From Euryarchaeota archaeon RBG_13_57_23 (GTDB lineage Archaea > Thermoplasmatota > Thermoplasmata > UBA10834), in assembly GCA_001800675.1 (NCBI GenBank), contig MGVW01000005.1, forward strand, positions 19,762 to 83,761: 64,000 nt of DNA, read 5' to 3'. Below are positions 15,814 to 24,197 of this stretch, one piece after another. Position numbers and translations under genes: made by a program. The notes under the pieces were generated by a model. It was not told where the DNA came from. It worked only from the letters and a program-made list of their open reading frames with translations, and did no database searches. Every line of letters starts with the position of its first letter. Within the stretch, counting starts at the first letter, position 1.

Positions 15814-16989
15814 ATGAAGGAAGCAGTCATTGTCAGTGCTACTAGGACCCCGGTCGGCAAATTCGGAGGAGCTCTCAAGGACCTGAGCGCTCCAAAGCTG
15901 GGTTCCATTGTAGTCAGAGAGGCGGTCCGAAGGGCGAAGGTCTCTCCCAAGGAAATCGAAGAGTGCATCATGGGAAACGTCCTCGCGGCAGGTCTTGGGC
16001 AGAACCCTGCGAGGCAAGCGGCACTTCATGGCGGCCTCACCGAGGAGGTCGCAGCGCTCACGATCAACAAGGTCTGCGGGTCTGGGCTCAAGGCGGTCAT
16101 GCTCGCCTCTGACGCGATTCTGGCAGGAAAGGAACGGATAATTGTAGCCGGTGGTATGGAGAGCATGAGCAACAGCCCGTACCTCCTTGAGAAGGCGCGT
16201 TTCGGATACAAGATGGGCGATTCGCAGATAGTGGATTCGATGGTCAGGGACGGCCTCTGGGATATCTTCAACAACTTCCACATGGGCAACACGGGCGAGA
16301 TAGTGGCTCAGAGGAACGCGATCACGAGACAGGATGCGGACAAGTTCTCGCTCTGGAGCCAGCAGAAGGCCGTCCAGGCAATCAAGAGTGGCGCGTTCAA
16401 GGACGAGATTGTGGAGGTCGAGATCGAGTCCAAGAAGGAGAAGATCGTGGTCTCCGTCGACGAGGGCCCGAGGGAGGACAGCACCCTCGAGGGGCTCGCG
16501 AAGCTCAAGCCAGTCTTCAAGAACGACGGGATCCTCACAGCCGGCAACTCCTCCACGATCAATGACGGGGCATCCGCGACGGTAGTCATGGATTTCGAGC
16601 TGGCCAAGGAGAAGGGCCTGAAACCCCTTGTGAGGATTGTGGACTACTTGACCGTTGGAGTCAGGCCGGAACTGCTAATGGAGGCGCCGATTCATGCGGT
16701 CAAGAAGCTGCTCAACAGGAACAACCTTCAGATAGGCGACATCGACCTGATCGAGCACAACGAGGCGTTCTCGACCGCATCCATCGCGACGATGCGCGCG
16801 CTTGCCATCCCCGAATCGCGATTCAATGTGAATGGCGGAGCGGTCGCGCTCGGGCACCCGATCGGATGCAGCGGCGCCCGTGTTCTGACCACTCTGATCT
16901 ATGCCATGAAGGCCAGAGGGGCGAAGAGAGGCATCGCCACTCTCTGTTTGGGCGGCGGGAACGCCGTTGCGATGCTAGTCGAACAATAG
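15814..16989 (+). CDS. Acetyl-CoA acetyltransferase (bacterial-type thiolase)
   Basis: Condenses two acetyl-CoA to acetoacetyl-CoA or cleaves 3-ketoacyl-CoA. The 391-residue chain has every catalytic element: Cys88 in NKVCGSGLK, GGMESMSNSPY, NEAFS, the catalytic His in GHPIGCSGAR and the second Cys in CLGGG. This is the PhaA/AtoB type common in bacteria, not the archaeal thiolase that works with HMG-CoA synthase, so it may be a transferred gene used in fatty-acid-like or polymer metabolism. Start: the ATG at 15814 gives the canonical MKEAVIVSATRTPVGKF and has AGGTG before it; the upstream ATG at 15781 lacks a ribosome site. Confidence 0.93.
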   Translation: MKEAVIVSATRTPVGKFGGALKDLSAPKLGSIVVREAVRRAKVSPKEIEECIMGNVLAAGLGQNPARQAALHGGLTEEVAALTINKVCGSGLKAVMLASDAILAGKERIIVAGGMESMSNSPYLLEKARFGYKMGDSQIVDSMVRDGLWDIFNNFHMGNTGEIVAQRNAITRQDADKFSLWSQQKAVQAIKSGAFKDEIVEVEIESKKEKIVVSVDEGPREDSTLEGLAKLKPVFKNDGILTAGNSSTINDGASATVVMDFELAKEKGLKPLVRIVDYLTVGVRPELLMEAPIHAVKKLLNRNNLQIGDIDLIEHNEAFSTASIATMRALAIPESRFNVNGGAVALGHPIGCSGARVLTTLIYAMKARGAKRGIATLCLGGGNAVAMLVEQ

Positions 16990-17010
16990 TCCCGTGGCGG
17001 TCAAGCAAGG

Positions 17011-17018
17011 AAATATAC
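17011..17018 (+). promoter_or_regulatory. TATA box of the M20 peptidase gene
   Basis: AAATATAC, centred about 46 bases before the ATG at 17061; predicted transcript start near 17040. Confidence 0.5.
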
Positions 17019-17060
17019 TACTTCGAACTACACAGAGCATCTACTCCATCGGGCGATAGC

Positions 17061-18299
17061 ATGAACGCGAGAGAGCTGATGCAGGCGGTAGCTGAGGATA
17101 GGGATGAACTACTGGGCAATTTCTGCGCGATGCTGCGGATAAGCGCCGTGGGCCCTGAGAACGGGGGCGAAGGCGAGTCCGAGCGCGCGAAGTTCTTGAC
17201 CAAGCTGGCCAGGGATCTCGGGTTCAAGTCCGTGGATGTGCTAGAATCTGCTGACCCGCGGGTCCCCTCAGGCAAGAGGCCGAACATAATCATAAAGCTC
17301 AGAGGGAGTTCCGACAAAAATCTGTGGGTCGTCACACACATGGATACAGTCCCCGTCGGAGACTTGAGCGCGTGGAAATCCCCTCCGTTTGAGCCGAGGG
17401 TCGAGGATGGCAAGATATTCGCCAGAGGGTCCGAGGACAACGGACAGGAGCTGATCGCGTCGCTGTATGGGCTCAAGGCTCTCGCGAGGAACGGGATGAC
17501 CCCAGAGTGCAACATAGGACTCGTGTTCGTGGCTGACGAGGAAATGGGCAACGCCCATGGCATCGATTTCCTCCTGCAGAAGAACATCTTTCGGAAAGAG
17601 GACCTAGCAGTCGTGCCGGATCACGGCGAGAAGGACGGCTCCGGCATAGTGGTGGTGGAGAAAGGGATCGCATGGATAGAGGTCGAGGTGGTTGGTGTTC
17701 AGACCCATGCGAGCACGCCCGAGAAAGGTGTGAACGCTTTCGAGGCGGCTGCGCGGTTCATGTTGCTCGCACTTGAGCGCCTGAGAAAGAGATTCATTGT
17801 GTGCGATCCTCTCTTCGATCCGCCCTGCAGTACATTCGCTCCTACAAGGTGCGAAGCGAACGGCCCGAACATAAACACCGTCCCAGGTCGGCAGCGATTC
17901 GCTTTCGATTTTCGAGTTCTGCCTGAGTACAGTCTTGACGACGTGATGTATGAGGTGCGTGCAGCCGCTGACGATATCGAGAAGTCGACTGGGGCGAGGA
18001 TAAACCTGAAGCTCGATCAAAGGGCGGATGCTGCTCCGAGGACTGAAGCGAATGCCGAGATTGTGAGAAGGCTCTCTGCGGCCATTCAAGTGGTTCGCGG
18101 CCTCAAAGCTCGCCCAAGAGGGATGGGGGGCGGCACGTGTGCGGCCCCTTTCAGGCGCCTGGGGATTCAGGCGGCCGTGTGGTCCACATCCTCGCAGACG
18201 GCGCACGACGCCAACGAGTACTGTAAACTGGAAGATGTTATCGCAGACGCACAGGTTTACGCCCTGCTTTTCGCCGGGAAGAACCTCGATAGCAACTAG
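17061..18299 (+). CDS. M20-family metallopeptidase (ArgE/DapE/ACY1-like)
   Basis: Zinc hydrolase of 412 residues that removes an acyl or amino-acid group from a small amide. Visible metal-site motifs are THMDTVPVGD (first His and Asp), ARGSEDNGQE (bridging Asp), ADEEMGN (catalytic Glu-Glu), PDHGEKDG (Asp) and a distal His in TAHDANEY. A lid/dimerisation domain lies between about residues 190 and 310 (VEVVGVQTHASTPEKGVNAFEAA). Candidates are succinyl-diaminopimelate desuccinylase-like or dipeptidase activity; sequence alone cannot decide and no biosynthetic neighbour helps. It ends in a four-base convergent overlap with ftsY. Confidence 0.87.
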   Translation: MNARELMQAVAEDRDELLGNFCAMLRISAVGPENGGEGESERAKFLTKLARDLGFKSVDVLESADPRVPSGKRPNIIIKLRGSSDKNLWVVTHMDTVPVGDLSAWKSPPFEPRVEDGKIFARGSEDNGQELIASLYGLKALARNGMTPECNIGLVFVADEEMGNAHGIDFLLQKNIFRKEDLAVVPDHGEKDGSGIVVVEKGIAWIEVEVVGVQTHASTPEKGVNAFEAAARFMLLALERLRKRFIVCDPLFDPPCSTFAPTRCEANGPNINTVPGRQRFAFDFRVLPEYSLDDVMYEVRAAADDIEKSTGARINLKLDQRADAAPRTEANAEIVRRLSAAIQVVRGLKARPRGMGGGTCAAPFRRLGIQAAVWSTSSQTAHDANEYCKLEDVIADAQVYALLFAGKNLDSN

Positions 18300-19261
18300 A
18301 GGCTTTCCGTCGATTTCGCTTGGGGCTCGTTGAAGATCCTGGCCACCATCCACTCGGGGTCGAACCTTCTGAACTCTTCGTACTCCTGGCCTACGCTCAC
18401 ATAGGCGATGGGCTTGCCTATGGTCTTGGCGATGGAGAGGGCAGCGCCTCCTTTGGCGTCGGCATCCACCTTGGTGAGAATCACGCCGTCTATGCCGACT
18501 GCGCCATCGAACCTCTTCGCCTGCTCCACAGCATCCGAACCAGCGAGCGCATCTCCCACGAAGAAAACCAGATCCGGTTTCGCGACGCGCCGTATCTTCT
18601 TCATCTCGTCCATGAGGTTCGTGTTCGTCTGCATCCTGCCGGCCGTGTCGATCAGGACAATGTCCTTCTTCCTCGCCTTCGCATGCTCTATGGCGTCGTA
18701 TGCCACTGCGGCGGGGTCGCTCCCTTCCTGATGCTTGATCACTTTGCAGCCGAGCTTCTCCGAGTGCAATGTGAGCTGCTCTATCGCGCCTGCTCGGAAG
18801 GTGTCTCCCGCCGCGAGCACCACGGAAAGCCCATGCTTCTGCATCCGATGGGCCATCTTTGCGATGGCAGTGGTCTTCCCACCCCCGTTGATCCCTACGA
18901 ACATGATAACAAAAGGTGGCGTCTTCTTCTTGATGAGGTCCATCATCCCGAAGGACTTCTGCTCGAGGACTTCCTTGACCGCAGCCCTCAGGGCGAGTCT
19001 CACGGCCTCGTCGATGTCGAAAGATTTGTCGATTCGTTTTCCGAGCAGAGAGGCCTTGACGCTCTTTGTCAGCTCCTCCGCTACGGGAAGGGCGACATCT
19101 GCCTGGAGGAGGCCGAGCTGGAGCTCCTCGAGGAGATCGTCCAGCATGCTTTCCTTCAGGCGTCTTCCGGATTCGTCGACTACCTCAGAGATGTCCTCGA
19201 TGCTCTTCGTCTTCGCCTCTTCCGAGACCGAGGAAAAGCGCTCCCTGAGCCCCTTGAACAT
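18296..19261 (-). CDS. ftsY: Signal recognition particle receptor FtsY
   Basis: SRP receptor GTPase, which docks ribosome-SRP complexes at the membrane. The 321 residues comprise an acidic/helical N domain (1-100) and a G domain with G1 GINGGGKT at 123-130, DTFRAGAIEQL at about 153, DTAGR at about 206 and TKVDADAKGGAALS near 264. The I-box insertion and ALLEADV-like helix (LGLLQADVALPVAEEL) are typical. It is a short archaeal form without a long acidic A domain. It is the last gene of rpl18a-pfdA-ftsY, a widely conserved archaeal cluster linking the ribosome, co-translational folding and targeting. Confidence 0.96.
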   Translation of the reverse strand: MFKGLRERFSSVSEEAKTKSIEDISEVVDESGRRLKESMLDDLLEELQLGLLQADVALPVAEELTKSVKASLLGKRIDKSFDIDEAVRLALRAAVKEVLEQKSFGMMDLIKKKTPPFVIMFVGINGGGKTTAIAKMAHRMQKHGLSVVLAAGDTFRAGAIEQLTLHSEKLGCKVIKHQEGSDPAAVAYDAIEHAKARKKDIVLIDTAGRMQTNTNLMDEMKKIRRVAKPDLVFFVGDALAGSDAVEQAKRFDGAVGIDGVILTKVDADAKGGAALSIAKTIGKPIAYVSVGQEYEEFRRFDPEWMVARIFNEPQAKSTESL

Positions 19262-19270
19262 GTGCCGCCC

Positions 19271-19717
19271 TCAGATCTTGCCGGCTGACTGAAGCGCCTC
19301 AACCTGTGACTGCACCTTCTCCGATAGTTCCTGAACCAGCGCCTCCGTCTGGGCCGCTCTGTCAATAATTGATTTGAAAGCGCGTGATAGCTCGTCAATC
19401 TTCTCGTCCAAGAATTTCTCCGCCTCTTCCGGACTTCTTCTAACGGTGACGCCTGAGCCTATTCCCAGTATCGCGGTCCTGTTGTCCGAGATCTTCGCGT
19501 GAACGAAAGAGTCGGCACCAATAGGAATCAGCAGCTCGTCATTTGTGGGCCCCTTCATGAGCGACTTCACAGTCTCTCTTGCCCTCACATGCTCCTCGAC
19601 CGCGAGCTGGATTAGCTGCTGCTGCTTCGAGAGCCCCTCGAGCTGAGCCTTTGCCGTCTCGAGCATCATGTAGTCTTCTTGCAGCTTCCTTTCGTCGACG
19701 GCCTGAGGTGTAGTCAC
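19271..19717 (-). CDS. pfdA: Prefoldin alpha subunit
   Basis: Subunit of the hexameric prefoldin chaperone that holds unfolded proteins for the thermosome. The 148-residue protein has two long coiled-coil helices (about 8-55 and 95-148) joined by a beta-hairpin region (LLIPIGADSFVHAKISDNRTAILGIGSGV), the family pattern. It begins four bases inside the end of rpl18a (ATGA-type overlap) and is followed after nine bases by ftsY. Confidence 0.93.
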   Translation of the reverse strand: MTTPQAVDERKLQEDYMMLETAKAQLEGLSKQQQLIQLAVEEHVRARETVKSLMKGPTNDELLIPIGADSFVHAKISDNRTAILGIGSGVTVRRSPEEAEKFLDEKIDELSRAFKSIIDRAAQTEALVQELSEKVQSQVEALQSAGKI

Positions 19718-19947
19718 TTCTTCGCCTCCAGCATGTGCCTTACCGCGTGGTCGGTTACCTCTTCGACCCGGAGCGACTTCACTACCACGATCTGTATGTT
19801 CTTCCGTTTGACCTTGTGCCTGCTTCCCATCAGGGCGAGAGTCTTCTCCTTCGCCGCCGACTCGTCCGCGGCAGCTACCTCAAGCGCGAACGGCTGCCAT
19901 TTGCGGTGAGATTCAATGAACTGACCGCTGACTTCGAACGCCTTCAT
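19714..19947 (-). CDS. rpl18a: 50S ribosomal protein L18Ae (LX)
   Basis: Small ribosomal protein of 77 residues: MKAFEVSGQF...KWQPFALEVAAADESAAKEKTLALMGSRHKVKRKNI, an alpha-beta fold typical of archaeal LX. First gene of its operon; a TATA-like AGCTTTATCCC (minus strand, about 19979-19989) lies about 35 bases upstream of the ATG. It is divergent from the radical SAM gene. Confidence 0.92.
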   Translation of the reverse strand: MKAFEVSGQFIESHRKWQPFALEVAAADESAAKEKTLALMGSRHKVKRKNIQIVVVKSLRVEEVTDHAVRHMLEAKK

Positions 19948-20061
19948 CGTGACCAGCCCGCCCTAGAGCGGGCACTTGGGATAAAGCTTTTGCTCGCAAC
20001 CAGGGCGCTAATTCGAGGGCTACACAACATTCATTATGCACGCGCACAATGTGAAATATCC

Positions 20062-20907
20062 GTGGCAAGAACGATTGAGTGCTTCTACCCAGGAGACAGC
20101 TTCCCAGCGATTTCGATCACGGGCAGAGCATGCTCCATGAACTGCAAGCACTGCGGGAAGAAGTACCTCGAAGGCATGGTCCCTGCCACGACCCCAGGGG
20201 ACCTTCTTGAGATCGCGGAGGCACTCGCGCAGCGAGGAGCGAACGGCTTCTTGCTGAGCGGAGGGGCGGACCCCCTAGGCAAGGTCAAGCTCGCAAACTA
20301 TGCAGAGGCCATCAGTGAGATCAAGTCATCGACCGACCTGAAAATCAACGCGCACATAGGCCTCACGTCTACTAGCGATATCAACAGACTCGTGGAGTCG
20401 GGAATCGATGCGTTCTCTGTGGACGTCTACGGCTCCGACGAGACGATTCACGAAGTCCTCGGGCTCGACGCGGAGGTGCGCGATTATCACAGAGTCTTGG
20501 ACGACCTCGAGCATGCGGGCGCCAAAATAGTCGCGCCGCACATCTGCATAGGAATCCACGGAGGAGAGCTCAGGGGTGAATTCGATGCAATAAAGGCGCT
20601 AAAATCGCACGCCCCGAAGACCTTGATTCTGATATCGTTGATACCGACGAAGGGGACTGCATACCAAGATGTCGCAGCCCCTTCCGCCAGCGACATCATC
20701 TCGGTCGTGCGAAACGCCAGAGAATCTCTTCCCAGGACAAGATTGCTGCTGGGCTGCATGCGCTCGAAGCTGGATCGGTCGCACGAATGCGGTCTCGTTG
20801 CCGCAGGGCTTGACGGCATCGTGTTGCCCGCGAACAGCACGGTCGAGAGATTGATTGCAGAAGGGTACAGGATCCGGAAGCGATCGGTTTGCTGCTCCAT
20901 TGGTTAG
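20062..20907 (+). CDS. Radical SAM enzyme, biotin-synthase-related archaeal family
   Basis: Radical SAM protein with the iron-sulfur ligands CSMNCKHC (CxxxCxxC) about 25-32 residues from the chosen start, followed by GKKYLEGMVPATTPGDLL and the SAM-binding SGGADPLGKV. This combination resembles the uncharacterised archaeal biotin-synthase-related family rather than true BioB. The TIM-barrel continues to LLLGCMRSKLDRS and ends KRSVCCSIG. The substrate is unknown. Start: no ATG is in frame; GTG at 20062 (281 residues) sits about 28 bases after the TATA-like CATTATGC and could be leaderless, but starts further upstream are open to question. No maturase partner or biotin gene is nearby. Confidence 0.72.
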   Translation: MARTIECFYPGDSFPAISITGRACSMNCKHCGKKYLEGMVPATTPGDLLEIAEALAQRGANGFLLSGGADPLGKVKLANYAEAISEIKSSTDLKINAHIGLTSTSDINRLVESGIDAFSVDVYGSDETIHEVLGLDAEVRDYHRVLDDLEHAGAKIVAPHICIGIHGGELRGEFDAIKALKSHAPKTLILISLIPTKGTAYQDVAAPSASDIISVVRNARESLPRTRLLLGCMRSKLDRSHECGLVAAGLDGIVLPANSTVERLIAEGYRIRKRSVCCSIG

Positions 20908-20908
20908 G

Positions 20909-21754
20909 TCATTTGTAGATGGAGCCTGCGGAATATTTCCTCTCGATCGGTATGAGGTATGCGACCCAGGCGACGTTCGTGACGACGAACGCGATCAGAA
21001 GAAGCGAAGTGATACCGGTGAATGTCCCAGACACTTCTTTCATGAGCGTGACCACCGCGCTCGTCCCTATGTCGTCCATGCTGTTAATCACGATGTAGAA
21101 TCTCGTGAATTTGTCCAACTTGGGGATCTCGATCAGGAGCTCGTTGTCAATCGTGATGTAATCGACCGTATTCAGCCGGTATGAGGCGAGGGCACTCAGT
21201 GAATCCGGGCCGGTGTAGTATTGTCGGAACAGTTCCTCGATGATGATGTAGACCTGAATCTGCCTTGCAGCGGTGACATGAACACTGGAAGTCTCCATGA
21301 GCGCTAACACATCGGACGAGTAAAAGTACGGGGGGTAGGTGCCAGGGGTTATGTAGACCGACTCGTTCCTCGACTCCTCTATTCCACCGATTATCGATGG
21401 CACCGTTATCGTCATGACCACAGCCGCTGCGATTGCTGCCATTATGATGGACCGTTTCATAGATCGTTTCGCCATGAGATGACGCGCGCTAGAACTGCGA
21501 GCGAAGCGGAGCTCAAGCATTCTGAAGAAGAAACTCTCGAGGCAGATGATCAGGAGCAGGAGAACGAGGACGCCGAAGAACGCGTCGAGAGGAATATAGA
21601 CGTAGGGGTCGACAGTCGCCCCGCCAAAGACGAATATGGTCACGACCGCTAGGGCGACCAGCATCACTGCCTGTACCGCGTACAGCGTCAGCTTGATCCT
21701 GTGGATCCTGCTGAGGCGTATGGAATCCTCAAGGACTTTGCCAGAGGCAGGCAT
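20909..21754 (-). CDS. Polytopic membrane protein of unknown function
   Basis: Not recognised. From the ATG at 21754 the product has 281 residues with about four membrane segments: near 25-46 (LTLYAVQAVMLVALAVVTIFVF), 55-75 (IPLDAFFGVLVLLLLIICLE), 103-124 (IIMAAIAAAVVMTITVPSIIGG) and 250-271 (GITSLLLIAFVVTNVAWVAYLI). The loop between the third and fourth, about 125 residues, is predicted outside and rich in Tyr, Ser and Thr. The start is supported by a TATA box 28 bases upstream (leaderless); an earlier in-frame start would place it before the promoter. Tail to tail with the radical SAM gene. Confidence 0.68.
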   Translation of the reverse strand: MPASGKVLEDSIRLSRIHRIKLTLYAVQAVMLVALAVVTIFVFGGATVDPYVYIPLDAFFGVLVLLLLIICLESFFFRMLELRFARSSSARHLMAKRSMKRSIIMAAIAAAVVMTITVPSIIGGIEESRNESVYITPGTYPPYFYSSDVLALMETSSVHVTAARQIQVYIIIEELFRQYYTGPDSLSALASYRLNTVDYITIDNELLIEIPKLDKFTRFYIVINSMDDIGTSAVVTLMKEVSGTFTGITSLLLIAFVVTNVAWVAYLIPIERKYSAGSIYK

Positions 21755-21778
21755 CGTCTGTAAAAATGCAGAGGTCTG

Positions 21779-21786
21779 ATTAAATA
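21779..21786 (-). promoter_or_regulatory. TATA box of membrane protein gene
   Basis: Minus strand TATTTAAT, centred 28 bases before the ATG at 21754; implies a leaderless transcript and fixes the start. Confidence 0.6.
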
Positions 21787-21862
21787 GTTTTCCGCTCCGG
21801 TCTGCCTTGTGAAAATGACACTGGCCGTAAAAGACTGACATGCGCGGGGCCGTCGACCCGGT

Positions 21863-23098
21863 CTATGCCTTCGTGCTTATGCTCGCCAACTTCCTACACA
21901 AAAGGTACACTGCGGCGAATTCGGGGACAGAGTTGCTACCAGAATCCAAAGCAAAGTCGCGCCCCTTCAAGGTCACGTTGCACGGCTTCTCGCATCTGAC
22001 CGCCACCTCTTCCTCCCCGAAGGCTTTGGACACTGCGTCATCGAATGGGTTGAAACCGGTCAGCTCCCGCCTTGTCAATGGGACGACCTCGAATCCAGTC
22101 TTCCCGTGGAGTGATGTGGGCAGCCTGATCAATCTCTTGATGTCAGATGTGACCGGCTCATCGGTCTCGCCCTTCATCCTCCCCCTGACACGCATGTCCA
22201 CGAGGTCAAGGAACGCATCGGAGTGTCGTTTCTCTGAGAACACCTCGAAGGTGTTCTCCGCCCTCATCCTGTCGACTCCGCGTTTGCCGGTCTTCCCGCC
22301 GAACAGATCCTTGTAGAGCCCTTCCAATGTCTTCTTGCCGATGTCCCTTTTGGATTCCTCGAAGAGTTCGGCCAGTTTCGACCGCGCGTCGACTGGGTCC
22401 ATCGACTCTATCTCATCGAGGAGGGTGTCAATCCCCTTCCTGATGCGCCTCCGCCAACCGCCGTCATCGAGGGACGGCATCGTTCTCTTCTTGTCGGAGT
22501 CTACTCTGTCCTTGAACCTGGATATCTCGAATGGTTTGGGAGGGAACAACCAATCGATGTCGAGGTCTGTGCCAGTCACGAAGTCCACGATCTCGCGTCT
22601 CTCGTGGCTGGTCAGCCGCAGGACTTTGGGGGAGTTTATGTGGACGTGGTACCCCCTTCCACCTGAGAACGCTATCTTGAGCTCGTTTTCGGGGACCCCA
22701 AGGTCCCCAAGAAGGAACTCATCGACCAATCTCGTGACCTCCTCCTTGACCCTCTCGAGCATCTTCTCGTAGGGCATGTTCTGAGCGCCCTCTACATGGT
22801 CCGCGTCCAGGTCGAAGATCAGGTCCGCGCCCAGCCATTTCTTTTCGGGCATGGTTTGGGCGTCTGGTTTCTCATAGTACGCGCACGAGTAGTAGACATG
22901 CGCGGGTGTCTGCTCAATCAAATACTTCTTCAAGGAAGCCCTCGTAGGAAAGGCTGTGTGGCGCACCATGCCTTGGCGGTCGTAGAACATGAATCCGAAC
23001 TCTCTTTTGGAGAACCTGTCGGGCATTGCCAGAGCGGTCTGTCTGTAGTGTCTGGAGAACATCTTCATGATGAACCGGGTCGATTCGTCAATGACCAT
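21863..23098 (-). CDS. priS: DNA primase small catalytic subunit PriS
   Basis: Archaeo-eukaryotic primase catalytic subunit, which makes primers with PriL at the replication fork. The 411-residue protein has the start region MFSRHYRQTALAMPDRFSKREFGFMFYDRQGMVRH, the metal-binding DLIFDLDADH (about residue 93), and the nucleotide-binding FSGGRGYHVHI (about 148). A helical insertion and a zinc-like region complete the fold; the family is usually 330-420 residues. A TATA box centred 29 bases before the ATG suggests a leaderless mRNA. The primase large subunit is not encoded in the window. Confidence 0.95.
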   Translation of the reverse strand: MVIDESTRFIMKMFSRHYRQTALAMPDRFSKREFGFMFYDRQGMVRHTAFPTRASLKKYLIEQTPAHVYYSCAYYEKPDAQTMPEKKWLGADLIFDLDADHVEGAQNMPYEKMLERVKEEVTRLVDEFLLGDLGVPENELKIAFSGGRGYHVHINSPKVLRLTSHERREIVDFVTGTDLDIDWLFPPKPFEISRFKDRVDSDKKRTMPSLDDGGWRRRIRKGIDTLLDEIESMDPVDARSKLAELFEESKRDIGKKTLEGLYKDLFGGKTGKRGVDRMRAENTFEVFSEKRHSDAFLDLVDMRVRGRMKGETDEPVTSDIKRLIRLPTSLHGKTGFEVVPLTRRELTGFNPFDDAVSKAFGEEEVAVRCEKPCNVTLKGRDFALDSGSNSVPEFAAVYLLCRKLASISTKA

Positions 23099-23123
23099 CG
23101 CGCTGAGTCATCCGAGTGGCCAG

Positions 23124-23131
23124 TATATTAA
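23124..23131 (-). promoter_or_regulatory. TATA box of priS
   Basis: Minus strand TTAATATA, centred 29 bases before the priS ATG. Its plus-strand reading TATATTAA could also serve the divergent gene. Confidence 0.6.
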
Positions 23132-23221
23132 GCTCACATCGGAGTGTTGCATGCATGTAGACCTGTGATGAAAAACATAAAAACCCCGCAGGGGCATCAT
23201 ATCGCAAGCCTGGTCGATGCA

Positions 23222-24106
23222 ATGATAAAGACCTACATCCGAGTGGAGCTGAGCAGCGAGGGCGAATCCCCGAAGCAGGTAATCGAGCGAATGAGGAGGA
23301 TCGGCGCGGTTCCGATGGTCGGGGACTACGATTTCGAGCTGAGGCTCACGGAGGATGAGAGGTTGTTCGACAAACTCGAGGAGATACACCGCGCCCTGAA
23401 AGGTTCGAACATACGGTATGCGCTGACGACGCGCACCGACGCCGAAGCCGAAGACATGATTAGGAGCAAGCGCGAGATCGCCCACTATTTCGGCGAGAAG
23501 CCAGTCGAGCTGAAGAAGGCTCTCTACAAGGCGAAACTGGATCGTTGGAGGGAGATGGGGCTTGAGGTCTCAGAGCTCGAGGAACTCTTGGAGAAGGACC
23601 TCGACTCCTTCAAGACGGTTAGCAAGCAGTTCCTCCGCACGCACCTCGATCAGATGGTCGTGAAGGACAAGAGCCCCGCGAACAACGTCATCGACATGCA
23701 TGTGCTCGCAGTGCTCGACGAAAAAGGAAAAGACATCCGCGACCTCGCGCAGAGGACGAAGTACTCAGAAGAGCAGGTCACGCTCTCGCTTGGAAGGCTC
23801 ATATCCGCGGGGAGCGCGATCAGATCCCAGAGCGGAGATACAGAGACGTTCTCTCTCACACCTCCACCAGCGCCTCCCAACCACTTCAGGAAGACGGCCA
23901 CGATCGTAGCTGCGAAGAGCGAGGTAGAAGCAGAGAAGAGGATAATGGACTCGATTTCCACGGAAGGCATCTCGTCAAGAGATTTAGTCAGGGCGGCGGA
24001 GCTGCCCCGGGACCAGTTCGTGAAGGCTTTGAAAACCCTCCAGAAGGATGGGAAGGTAAAGATTATCAAGAGGAATCAGAGGGAATTCTACTACATGAGG
24101 GCCTGA
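23222..24106 (+). CDS. Double winged-helix protein of unknown function
   Basis: Not assigned. About 294 residues from the ATG at 23222 (MIKTYIRVELSSEGESP). Residues 1-75 look like a small alpha-beta domain; 75-150 are charged helix; two winged-helix-like segments follow, at about 160-205 (DMHVLAVLDEKGKDIRDLAQRTKYSEEQVTLSLGRLISAGSAI) and 240-294 (IMDSISTEGISSRDLVRAAELPRDQFVKALKTLQKDGKVKII). It may bind DNA as a regulator. The start is uncertain: an in-frame ATG at 23168 would add 18 residues. A TATA-like ACATAAAA (23175-23182) favours 23222. Divergent from priS. Confidence 0.65.
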   Translation: MIKTYIRVELSSEGESPKQVIERMRRIGAVPMVGDYDFELRLTEDERLFDKLEEIHRALKGSNIRYALTTRTDAEAEDMIRSKREIAHYFGEKPVELKKALYKAKLDRWREMGLEVSELEELLEKDLDSFKTVSKQFLRTHLDQMVVKDKSPANNVIDMHVLAVLDEKGKDIRDLAQRTKYSEEQVTLSLGRLISAGSAIRSQSGDTETFSLTPPPAPPNHFRKTATIVAAKSEVEAEKRIMDSISTEGISSRDLVRAAELPRDQFVKALKTLQKDGKVKIIKRNQREFYYMRA

Positions 24107-24128
24107 ACCGAGGCCATACTTCGGTTTT
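24106..24128 (+). terminator. Hairpin with T run after the winged-helix gene
   Basis: AACCGA/TCGGTT arms (24106-24111 and 24121-24126) with a nine-base loop and a TTTT tail, directly at the stop codon and upstream of the ECF operon promoter. Confidence 0.45.
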
Positions 24129-24149
24129 CGCTGGCACGGCCTCCAAAGG

Positions 24150-24157
24150 TTTAATAG
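24150..24157 (+). promoter_or_regulatory. TATA box of the ECF transporter operon
   Basis: TTTAATAG, 48 bases before the first ATG; predicted transcript start near 24180, leaving room for the AGGTG ribosome site at 24189-24193. Confidence 0.55.
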
Positions 24158-24197
24158 AGAACCGCCCGATTGAGCGATCCCCTTCTGCAGGTGACCG

